15,222 nt of DNA from an uncultured Desulfobacterales bacterium (lineage in GTDB: Bacteria; Desulfobacterota; Desulfobacteria; Desulfobacterales; G020354645), in the NCBI GenBank assembly GCA_947259865.1, contig CAMYNZ010000284.1, positions 1 through 15,222 on the forward strand. The letters are read 5' to 3'. The number at the start of each line of letters is the position of its first letter. Positions within the stretch are counted from its first letter, which is position 1. This document shows positions 1-5,901 of this stretch, piece after piece. The translations under genes were made by a program, and so were the position numbers. The notes below the pieces were generated by a model. That model was given only the letters and a program-made list of their open reading frames with translations. It was not told the DNA's origin and did no database searches.

Positions 1-30
1 TAATTGAGCGAAAGTCGAGGTCGAAGATCC

Positions 31-163
31 GCCTCTGGAGGAGTGCGCCATATCCAAGGCGTCCAGGGGTGAAGTCGTAGTAAGCTACTGCGAACCCTTG
101 GCAACCAGCCAGAGGCTGACAAGCGCAGGAGATGGCGTGCCATCGGCTTTCCCGAAGGGGAAA
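31..163 (+). mobile_element. Possible group II intron 5' fragment (domain I)
   Basis: The stretch is rich in complementary segments. GTGCGCC at 43-49 matches the conserved GUGYG start of group II introns. An 8-bp stem 63-70/94-101 (one G-U pair) encloses a 4-bp stem 77-80/85-88 with the GAAGTC bulge before it. This is followed by GCGA and an AGCC segment, the same arrangement I recall at the 5' end of the Lactococcus Ll.LtrB intron. Two further hairpins follow: GATGGC-GT-GCCATC at 131-144 and TTTCCC-GAAG-GGGAAA at 148-163. An 8-base perfect complement, 31-38 with 109-116, encloses the first part. The structure ends abruptly at AT-rich DNA near 164. No reverse transcriptase ORF and no domain V are present, so if this is an intron it is a dead 5' fragment. 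It could instead be another structured RNA. Confidence 0.42.
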
Positions 164-351
164 CAAAATGGAAATAAAATAATAAAATCCTTATTTCACT
201 TATTGTCGCAATATAATTATCGGCAAATATCTCCATACACTTCGTCAATCTTGCGTTTACAAAGCTTTTCCATTTTGGTTACGCTCAATTGGGGTAGAAG
301 AAAATGCTGTAATATACTGTCGAATGAATCATAGACCAAAGGAAAATGTAA
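164..351 (+). promoter_or_regulatory. AT-rich leader of the peptidase-recombinase operon
   Basis: This spacer is clearly more AT-rich than the preceding segment. A possible sigma-70 promoter is TTGGGG at 289-294 and TAATAT at 310-315, with a short 15-bp spacing, so it is weak. The ribosome binding site AAAGGA (338-343) lies 8 bases before the TTG at 352 and is what decides that start. ATG triplets at 345 and 359 are out of frame. I see no other gene in the stretch. Confidence 0.25.
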
Positions 352-1470
352 TTGCATAATGTAATCCAAAACAGGCTTAACCGCTTAAAGTTATCGCTGA
401 ATAGAAAAAACCTTGATGCTGTTGTGGTTCTTGTTGCAGAAAATCGTCGCTACCTCAGCCATTTTACAGGTGAGGACACCCAGTTTGATGAATCAGCCGG
501 GGCTTTGATCATAACAGACACCGAACTGATATTGGCAACCGATTCCCGCTATGATCTGCAGGCGAGACGGGAGTCACCCCAATATGAAATCCTAATATAC
601 AAAGAGGGCTTGGCCAAGGCCCTGCCCCCGATAGTAAAGCGACTGGGGCTAAAAAATCTCGGTTTTGAAAGTGTCCGCATGTCATACAAGCAACATAGTG
701 AGATCCTGAAAGAACTGGATAAAGCTGCCCTGGACGTCAAACTGGTGCCCACCGAGAACCTGGTGGAAGATTTACGAACGATCAAAAGCAATCCCGAAAT
801 TGATGCCATCAAAGCGGCGCTGGCAATCGCCGAGTCGGTCTTCAGCGATTGTCTGCCGCTCGTTCAACCGGGAGTGACCGAAAAGCAGCTGGCCTGGACC
901 ATGGAAAAACGGCTGCGCGAGGCCGGGGCCGACAGCCTTTCCTTTCCCACAATCGTGGCGTCAGGACCAAACAGTGCTTTGCCCCATGCTATCCCGGGCT
1001 CGCGAAAAATCAAAGCCGGGGAACCGGTGCTATTCGATTGGGGCGTCAAACTCAACGGCTATTGCTCCGATATATCTCGAACCGTGGTCATCGGGACGCC
1101 GGATGAAACGTTTAAAAAAGTATTTCAAACCGTTTTGGATGCCCAGCGCCTGGCGATTGAGGCGGTTAAACCCGGGGTTAGTTCCAAAGCGGTCGATGAA
1201 ATAGCAAGAAACTACATCCACGCGAAAGGTTTCAGGGATAAATTCGGCCATGGACTTGGGCACGGAACGGGTCTTGCCATTCACGAATCGCCGCGTTTAA
1301 GCCCGATCAAAGATACCCCCCTGGAAACCGGCATGGTGTCCACCATCGAACCCGGAATATACCTGCCAGACTGGGGAGGCGTTCGACTCGAAAATATGAT
1401 CGTTGTACGTGATGAAAACGCCGAGATTTTAAACCAGCTCGATCCCGCAAATTACAGGATCGAAATTTGA
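352..1470 (+). CDS. pepP: Xaa-Pro peptidase, M24 family
   Basis: This is a metal-dependent cytosolic aminopeptidase of the M24 (pita-bread) family, expected to remove N-terminal residues preceding proline. Residues about 5-130 form the creatinase-like N-terminal domain, and about 140-365 form the M24 catalytic domain. The five dimetal ligands are visible: D229 (FDWG), D240 (SDISRT), H304 (GHGTG), E333 (TIEPGIY) and E347 (RLEN). The second conserved histidine is in AIHESPR. At 372 aa it is shorter than Escherichia coli PepP (about 440) and closer to the YqhT/PepQ-like short group, so the gene symbol is a family-level call. The start is TTG, set by AAAGGA 8 bases upstream. The recombinase gene follows after 14 bases, so the two are probably co-transcribed. 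The family is certain; the exact substrate is not. Confidence 0.93.
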   Translation: MHNVIQNRLNRLKLSLNRKNLDAVVVLVAENRRYLSHFTGEDTQFDESAGALIITDTELILATDSRYDLQARRESPQYEILIYKEGLAKALPPIVKRLGLKNLGFESVRMSYKQHSEILKELDKAALDVKLVPTENLVEDLRTIKSNPEIDAIKAALAIAESVFSDCLPLVQPGVTEKQLAWTMEKRLREAGADSLSFPTIVASGPNSALPHAIPGSRKIKAGEPVLFDWGVKLNGYCSDISRTVVIGTPDETFKKVFQTVLDAQRLAIEAVKPGVSSKAVDEIARNYIHAKGFRDKFGHGLGHGTGLAIHESPRLSPIKDTPLETGMVSTIEPGIYLPDWGGVRLENMIVVRDENAEILNQLDPANYRIEI

Positions 1471-1484
1471 TGGGAGCCTGATAT

Positions 1485-2381
1485 TTGCAATCCATTGACG
1501 ATCTGGCGGACCGTTTTTTTAATTATCTGCTGGTTGAAAAAGGTCTGTCCGTAAAAACATTAGAAGCATACGGCAGCGATATTGCCCGCTATCTTTCATT
1601 TCTGGATGAAAAAGGCATAAAACATATTGTCGATGCGGATACAGCCGTTATCCTGAAACACCTCATAAGGATGCGCGATGAAGGCTTGGGGGCCAGATCG
1701 AGAGCCAGGCATCTGGTCACGATCCGCGGTTTTTATAAATTTCTGGTGCAGGAAAAAATCCTTCAACGTGACCCCGCAGAACTTGTTGACCTGCCCAAAA
1801 GCAGCCTCAATTTACCCCATGCTTTAACTGTCGAAGAGGTAAAACTGTTGCTGAAAACGCCTGACCGCATCAAACCAGCCGGTATCAGAGACGCTGCCAT
1901 GATGGAATTGCTTTATGCTGCGGGTTTGCGAGTGTCTGAGCTCATTAATTTAAAACTACAGGACGTAAATCTGGAGGCCGGTTTTGTAAGGGTATTCGGT
2001 AAAGGGTCCAAAGAAAGGATTGTACCCATCGGCTTTTTTGCAAAAGAAAAAATTGAGGAATATATCGCAAAAAGCCGGTTGCGGCTTTTAAAAAATATTG
2101 TCAGCCCGTATCTCTTTGTGGCCAGAGCCGGCAAGCCGATGACACGCCAGGGGTTTTGGAAGTTATTGAGACGTTATGCGCAGCAAGCCGGCTTTAATAA
2201 AAAAATAACCCCCCACAGCCTGCGGCATTCTTTCGCAAGCCATTTGCTGGAAGGTGGCGCCGATCTGCGAGCCGTCCAGGTGATGCTGGGCCATGTGGAC
2301 ATTGCCACCACCCAGATATATACCCATGTCGCCCGGGAACATTTGAAAAAAGCCCATACAAAATTTCATCCCAGAGGTTGA
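1485..2381 (+). CDS. xerD: Site-specific tyrosine recombinase XerC/XerD
   Basis: The product belongs to the Xer recombinases, which resolve chromosome dimers at dif by strand exchange through a covalent tyrosine-DNA intermediate. The length, 298 aa, is that of E. coli XerC/XerD. Residues about 5-88 form the SAM-like core-binding domain, and about 105-285 the catalytic domain. The catalytic set is complete: R149 (GLRVSEL), K173 (GKGSK), H244 and R247 (HSLRH), H270 (LGHVD) and nucleophile Y279 (TQIYTH). The spacing nearly matches XerD of E. coli. Translation starts at TTG 1485, with GGGAG at 1473-1476 a normal distance upstream. XerC and XerD cannot be told apart safely by eye; the xerD symbol reflects closer spacing and overall look. 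It shares an operon with the upstream peptidase gene. In related genomes I would expect hslV/hslU or other housekeeping genes next, but here the accessory lipid locus follows. Confidence 0.93.
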   Translation: MQSIDDLADRFFNYLLVEKGLSVKTLEAYGSDIARYLSFLDEKGIKHIVDADTAVILKHLIRMRDEGLGARSRARHLVTIRGFYKFLVQEKILQRDPAELVDLPKSSLNLPHALTVEEVKLLLKTPDRIKPAGIRDAAMMELLYAAGLRVSELINLKLQDVNLEAGFVRVFGKGSKERIVPIGFFAKEKIEEYIAKSRLRLLKNIVSPYLFVARAGKPMTRQGFWKLLRRYAQQAGFNKKITPHSLRHSFASHLLEGGADLRAVQVMLGHVDIATTQIYTHVAREHLKKAHTKFHPRG

Positions 2382-2661
2382 CGGCCCAAAAGATCCAGGA
2401 GTTTGGAGACCACTGGACCGGATCGCGACATAATTCATCAGCGACAGCATCGCAGGAACTCATACATAGGGGAGCCTAGCGAAAGAACAGCGCTTGAATA
2501 TAAAAAATGAGAATGGTTACAGCAAAATCGGATCACATCGGAAAGCGTTTGCGGCCGGGTGCTTGACAACTTGGATGAGTCTATTTTAAAAGATCTATTT
2601 TTATGCGTGGCTGCAAATTTCCGAAAAATATCAAATATCAAGCTTTCAAATTCTTTGCCTA
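2382..2661 (+). promoter_or_regulatory. Spacer before pfaD with candidate promoter
   Basis: These 280 bp contain no confident gene. A consensus -35 box TTGACA lies at 2563-2568, with TTTAAA at 2585-2590 (16-bp spacing) as a possible -10. That would place transcription about 65 bases before the pfaD start. The 12-mer CTTGACAACTTG at 2562-2573 recurs identically at 5768-5779 upstream of the synthase gene. One forward frame is open from 2511 to the TGA at 2673-2675, overlapping the pfaD start by 14 bases. It may be the tail of a decayed gene, and in that case the 12-mer is partly coding relic. No clear rho-independent terminator follows xerD. Confidence 0.35.
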
Positions 2662-4329
2662 ATGCGACCATCTGATCTGCAAGACACTAAAATTCTGGGT
2701 TGGTGGACCCAGGGGCAAACCCCTCCGGCCTCCGGCGCTGATGCGGTAAATGCTGCAATTCGACGCCTGAGATGCCCCGTCTATCTGCTGCTCGTAAACG
2801 ACCGGCTTGCTATCGGTCAGGGAGGATCTGCACGCTTGGGAGATCCGGACGCTATTCCACCACCATCCGATCCCCGGAGCTATCCACTTCTCGCCTATGC
2901 ACCGCCACTCCATCCCGAATGTTTGGGCGACTCGCATTTTAAGCGGTCGCATGATCTGCGTTACGCCTATGTCATCGGCGCAATGGCCAACGGGATTTCA
3001 TCCGTCGAGTTGGTTGAACAGGCCGGTCGGGGAGGCATGCTCGGCTTTTTCGGGGCTGCCGGACAGACGATACCGGAAATAGATTCGGCCATCATGCAAT
3101 TACAGCAGCGCATGAACGACCTGCCCTTCGGATTTAACTTGATTCACAGCCCCAGCGAGCCTGAATTGGAGTCCGCCACGGCCGCGCTATATTTGCAGCG
3201 GGGCGTGAAACTGGTTAGTGCGTCGGCCTATCTGGATCTCACCTTGCCGCTAGTTTACTTCCGGATAAAAGGTATTCACCGCAACAGTGAAGGCCATGTT
3301 ATTTGTCCCAATAGGGTTATCGCAAAGGTCTCCCGCATAGAAGTGGCCAAAAAATTCTTCTCACCCCCACCCGCTAAGTTGCTGAAACACCTGGTTGCGC
3401 GCAGAATGATCACCCAACAAGAAGCCAGCCTTTCAGAATCTGTCCCAATGGCACATTATTTGACGGCCGAAGCGGATTCCGGCGGACATACCGATAATCA
3501 ACCGGCGATATCCCTGCTGCCGACCATGCGTGCACTGCGCGATGAAATGGCCGATAAATACCCGTATGCGCAACCCTTGGGTGTAGGCTTGGCCGGTGGA
3601 ATCGCCACCCCTGATTCAGCAGCCGCTGCGTTTGCAATGGGTGCCGATTATATTTTGACCGGTTCCATTAACCAGGCCTGCATCGAAGCCGGTACCTCAG
3701 AAACGGTCCGTTCCATGTTGGTGGAAGCCAGCCAGGCAGATGTTACCATGGCGCCTGCGGCCGATATGTTTGAAATGGGGGTCAAAGTCCAGGTGTTGAA
3801 ACGCGGGACGATGTTTCCTTTTCGGGCAGCCCGGCTGTATGACCTTTTTTGCAGGCATGCGGCCCTGGAAGATATCCCCAACGATCAGCGGGTAACCCTG
3901 GAACGAGATTTTTTCCGTCACAGTTTTGAGGAGGAATGGGAGCGTACCCGGGCCTATTTTTCGGACCGAGATCCGGTGCAAATCAAACGGGCTGAAGCTG
4001 ACCCCAAGCACAAGATGGCCCTTGTATTCCGATCGTATCTCGGCCGTTCTTCGTCCTGGGCCAATGCGGGTGAACCGTCACGCAAAATCGACTATCAAAT
4101 CTGGTGTGGTCCGTCCATGGGAGCATTCAACCAGTGGGTCAGGGGAAGTTTTCTTGAAAAACCGGATAATCGTCGCGCCCAAACGGTAGCCATGAATCTT
4201 CTTTACGGGGCTGCCGTCATCACCCGTATCAACTGGATCCGCAGTCAAGGGGTGCCGCTCCCCGCCAGCATTCAAAAATCCACTCCGCTTAAACTGCCCG
4301 ATATTGAGCGTAATTTACAGTCCGAGTAA
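2662..4329 (+). CDS. pfaD: PfaD-family trans-acting enoyl reductase
   Basis: This is a flavin-dependent enoyl reductase of the PfaD / 2-nitropropane-dioxygenase-like TIM-barrel superfamily, which reduces enoyl-ACP intermediates in trans for PUFA synthases and trans-AT polyketide synthases. The N-terminal ILGWW segment followed by a helix and CPVYLL matches the usual PfaD opening (about residues 11-45). EADSGGHTDN with H276 is the family's conserved flavin-site segment. LGVGLAGGIATP from about residue 306, followed by MGADYILTGS, is the glycine-rich FMN-phosphate site. The C-terminal part (about 400-550) is the PfaD-specific extension, including GPSMGAFNQWV. The 555-aa length fits full-length PfaD. 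The ATG at 2662 has no clear Shine-Dalgarno sequence, but no in-frame start exists upstream before the stop at 2587. The gene is on the same strand as the synthase at 5902, separated from it by mobile-element debris and a divergent regulator. In classical clusters pfaD follows pfaC; here it stands alone. Confidence 0.88.
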   Translation: MRPSDLQDTKILGWWTQGQTPPASGADAVNAAIRRLRCPVYLLLVNDRLAIGQGGSARLGDPDAIPPPSDPRSYPLLAYAPPLHPECLGDSHFKRSHDLRYAYVIGAMANGISSVELVEQAGRGGMLGFFGAAGQTIPEIDSAIMQLQQRMNDLPFGFNLIHSPSEPELESATAALYLQRGVKLVSASAYLDLTLPLVYFRIKGIHRNSEGHVICPNRVIAKVSRIEVAKKFFSPPPAKLLKHLVARRMITQQEASLSESVPMAHYLTAEADSGGHTDNQPAISLLPTMRALRDEMADKYPYAQPLGVGLAGGIATPDSAAAAFAMGADYILTGSINQACIEAGTSETVRSMLVEASQADVTMAPAADMFEMGVKVQVLKRGTMFPFRAARLYDLFCRHAALEDIPNDQRVTLERDFFRHSFEEEWERTRAYFSDRDPVQIKRAEADPKHKMALVFRSYLGRSSSWANAGEPSRKIDYQIWCGPSMGAFNQWVRGSFLEKPDNRRAQTVAMNLLYGAAVITRINWIRSQGVPLPASIQKSTPLKLPDIERNLQSE

Positions 4330-4370
4330 TTGCCAGTCAAACTAGAAGCTATCTCAAAAATGCATTTTAT

Positions 4371-4416
4371 CCGCCAGGGTACTTCGGCGGACAAGTCCGC
4401 CAGAGATCTTTGGCGG
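4371..4416. repeat. Tandem CCGCC/GGCGG hairpins
   Basis: GGCGGAC at 4386-4392 and GTCCGCC at 4395-4401 form a perfect 7-bp hairpin with a 2-base loop. CCGCCA at 4398-4403 can instead pair with TGGCGG at 4411-4416, so alternative folds compete. The 20-base palindromic unit 4398-4417 recurs in similar form at 4597-4616. It lies inside the MITE-like element, 41 bp after the pfaD stop, and could end or slow pfaD transcription, but there is no T tract. Confidence 0.5.
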
Positions 4417-4465
4417 GCTATCGTCCAATGGCTGTGTTGTCCCGCGGCTTGAAATGCTAATTAAT

Positions 4466-4556
4466 CGCGGCAAGATGCCGCTCCCACTATTCATATTGGA
4501 TAAAGTTTAGTAAACGCCATGATGATCAAAAATTGGTGGGAGTGGCTTCGACGCGG
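4466..4556. repeat. REP-like pair of inverted GTGGGAG repeats
   Basis: GCGGCAAGATGCCGCTCCCAC at 4467-4487 is a short hairpin (GCGGC/GCCGC) with a CTCCCAC tail. GTGGGAGTGGCTTCGACGCGG at 4536-4556 is an imperfect inverted copy. GTGGGAG heads followed by a GC hairpin are typical of REP-like repeats in many proteobacteria, where they occur as inverted pairs. The pair sits inside the MITE-like element. Confidence 0.45.
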
Positions 4557-4594
4557 CTTAGCTCGTCGCAGGCCAGCCACGAGGTGTACGTTCA

Positions 4595-4616
4595 TCCGCC
4601 AGAGTGCGTTGGCGGA
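4595..4616. repeat. Palindromic TCCGCCA-N8-TGGCGGA repeat
   Basis: Seven-base arms at 4595-4601 and 4610-4616 are perfectly complementary. The core CCGCCAGAG...TTGGCGG is the second copy of the unit at 4398-4417, differing only in the loop. Two copies within one small element suggest the element was built from, or invaded by, a palindromic repeat family. Confidence 0.5.
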
Positions 4617-4729
4617 CTCCGCTTTCAACCCACGGGACGCCTTGATGCATACCTTAATCTGTTTAGAGGGCCATTGAACGCGATCTACTATTTTTGAGAT
4701 GGCTTCTAGCCGGTTACCATTATCGGCAA

Positions 4730-4961
4730 GCCGACTCGGGTGAAGGGTAATTTTTTGGCCGACAAGATGCCGAATCATTGGTAATTAGACTTCGATAACG
4801 GTAACTCCCCTCTAATTTTCTCCTTGCTGCATACAAACATCTTTCTCCCACGAAAGGGCTCAACTACTTTTGCCTATCCAGGCGGCAAGACCCCTTAGCT
4901 ATTTAAAATCACCGGAGTAATCAACTTATCAGCCAAAAAAATACCCTTCACTCGAGTCGGC
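4730..4961. mobile_element. Second inverted-repeat element, long imperfect arms
   Basis: The arm at 4730-4760 (GCCGACTCGGGTGAAGGGTA and onward) is complementary to 4931-4961 at 28 of 31 positions. The match continues inward through 4769/4922, for 35 of 40 overall. The central 152 bp (4770-4921) encode nothing recognisable. No target duplication is visible. It starts 20 bp after the CTAG of the first element. Both outward-facing arms are open in one frame and give short related peptides with KI followed by a basic stretch, so the arms may be duplicated pieces of a degraded coding sequence rather than true transposon ends. Confidence 0.5.
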
Positions 4962-5162
4962 ACCCGGTTGGAAAAATTAGATGTACAACTCGCAATGCGT
5001 TTCCCGCAACGACCGATCCTGCCATTATGCCATGGGACATTACGACTTTTTTGATAATCACCCTATTTATCATGTTGTTATATCTATATAACAACTTTTA
5101 CGCTAAGGGCCAAAATCGATTCATTTGACCTATGGCATTGGGTGATTGACAGTTTTAAGGAT
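4962..5162. other. Spacer downstream of the regulator gene
   Basis: I see no gene here. One short frame running from the inverted-repeat arm to a TGA near 5055 looks protein-like, but it has no start codon and no recognisable match, so it may be a coding relic. The only clear structure is the palindrome at 5074-5095. TTGACA at 5148-5153 points toward the convergent regulator gene and lacks a convincing -10. Confidence 0.3.
5074..5095. repeat. Perfect 22-bp AT-rich palindrome
   Basis: The arms GTTGTTATAT (5074-5083) and ATATAACAAC (5086-5095) are exactly complementary around a CT centre. The low GC content and lack of a flanking T tract make a transcription terminator unlikely. The length and symmetry are those of an operator for a dimeric regulator. 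It lies 68 bp past the stop codon of the MerR-like regulator gene. Confidence 0.55.
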
Positions 5163-5756
5163 TTACTCAGGTGCCAGCAACTGGTAAAGCGTTTTGGAAA
5201 CATCAAGACATTCGACAAATTGCCTCAGCACTGCCGTAATGTTGATCACTTTCACCGCGGCCATCTCTGAAACCGCGCCTTCATTGCCCTGGGAGGGAAT
5301 CAATGTTTCAATATAGCGCTCTTGTCTGACTAAAATAGAATGATGCCGGACGGTGGTATCAGCGATGATGCCGCGTATACTGTAGCGAAAATCAATTGGT
5401 TGCCCGGATACGGCCGGTTGGGGATTGATAAAAATTTTATAGCGTTTGATTGTCGTTAGCGGCCCGGAACTATTTTCCAGCTCCCGGCCGAAATTCTGAT
5501 ATATCCCGACGCCCGCCATCCATTCTTGCAGATCGTGCAAAATTATCTTGGCTTCTGGAATTGTATATTTTAGCGCTGAAACCAGATGCCCACCCAGATA
5601 AACCTTAAAGGCATCATCGATACTATACTGCCGGGTATAGCCGGATTGCATCCCTCCCAGCGGGTCAGGTGGCAAAAATTCCCTGGACCACCGCTTCCAT
5701 TTGGCCAAATTGATGCTTAAGTTATCGGCCAGTTCTCTATTAGTGTAAAATTTCAT
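5163..5756 (-). CDS. MerR-like helix-turn-helix regulator
   Basis: The product is a 197-aa predicted transcription regulator. Residues about 3-25 (YTNRELADNLSINLAKWKRW) read as a MerR/excisionase-type helix-turn-helix. A wing with GGMQSGYTRQYS follows (about 34-46), then the DDAFKVYLGGHLV helix typical of MerR-like N-terminal domains. Residues 95-197 are a mixed domain I do not recognise, and no metal-binding cysteines are present, so it is not a classical metal-responsive MerR. I place the start at the ATG 5754-5756, because AGGAGG (complement of 5764-5769) lies 7 bases upstream; the adjacent TTG at 5757-5759 would be only 4 bases away. It is divergent from the synthase gene across a 145-bp shared control region, so local control of the pfa-like genes is likely, but this is inference. 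I cannot name a specific ligand. Confidence 0.68.
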   Translation of the reverse strand: MKFYTNRELADNLSINLAKWKRWSREFLPPDPLGGMQSGYTRQYSIDDAFKVYLGGHLVSALKYTIPEAKIILHDLQEWMAGVGIYQNFGRELENSSGPLTTIKRYKIFINPQPAVSGQPIDFRYSIRGIIADTTVRHHSILVRQERYIETLIPSQGNEGAVSEMAAVKVINITAVLRQFVECLDVSKTLYQLLAPE

Positions 5757-5901
5757 CAAAATACCTCCTTGACAACTTGTTACATCAACTTATCAATATA
5801 AATTTAGCTTGTCAATTCCTTGCAATTGATATAATTTTGCTTTATATATTCTATCTTAAACACAAAAAATACATAACACGTTTTCTTTAAAAGAGGCCCC
5901 A
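5757..5901. promoter_or_regulatory. Divergent promoter region, regulator / pfaA
   Basis: Forward candidates are TTGACA at 5769-5774 with TATCAA at 5791-5796 (16-bp spacing), and TTGTCA at 5809-5814 with a consensus TATAAT at 5830-5835 (15-bp spacing). On the minus strand TTGACA reads from 5814 to 5809 with an AT-rich downstream segment. TTGACAA at 5769-5775 and TTGTCAA at 5809-5815 form an inverted repeat, and CAACTT repeats directly at 5773 and 5786. The minus-strand ribosome site AGGAGG is at 5764-5769. For the synthase, AAGAGG at 5891-5896 precedes the TTG start at 5902 by 5 bases. Confidence 0.5.

Larger units (their letters stand above)
4342..4709. mobile_element. MITE-like element with CTAG target duplication
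   Basis: The element proper spans 4346-4705 (360 bp). Its 16-bp terminal inverted repeats, AAGCTATCTCAAAAAT at 4346-4361 and its complement at 4690-4705, agree at 15 of 16 positions. Both ends are bounded by CTAG (4342-4345 and 4706-4709), which fits a 4-bp target duplication, though CTAG is itself a palindrome and would also extend the inverted repeat. Ends containing TCTCAAAAA with CTAG-like targets recall the IS5 and IS1182 groups of DDE insertion sequences. The element encodes no plausible transposase, so it is best read as non-autonomous. It contains several hairpin repeats and begins 12 bp after the pfaD stop codon. Confidence 0.68.

Noticed and set aside
98..334. Forward open frame of 78 codons at the left end
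   Set aside because: Its first half covers the structured RNA-like segment and its second half the AT-rich leader. There is no ribosome site and no protein-like composition throughout.
2438..2671. Minus-strand open frame of 77 codons between xerD and pfaD
   Set aside because: It has no ribosome site and no recognisable domain, it runs opposite to both neighbours, and it overlaps a more protein-like forward frame.
4491..4778. Minus-strand open frame of 95 codons across the inverted-repeat elements
   Set aside because: It spans the end of the MITE-like element and one arm of the second element, so it is a composite of repeat sequence without a recognisable domain.
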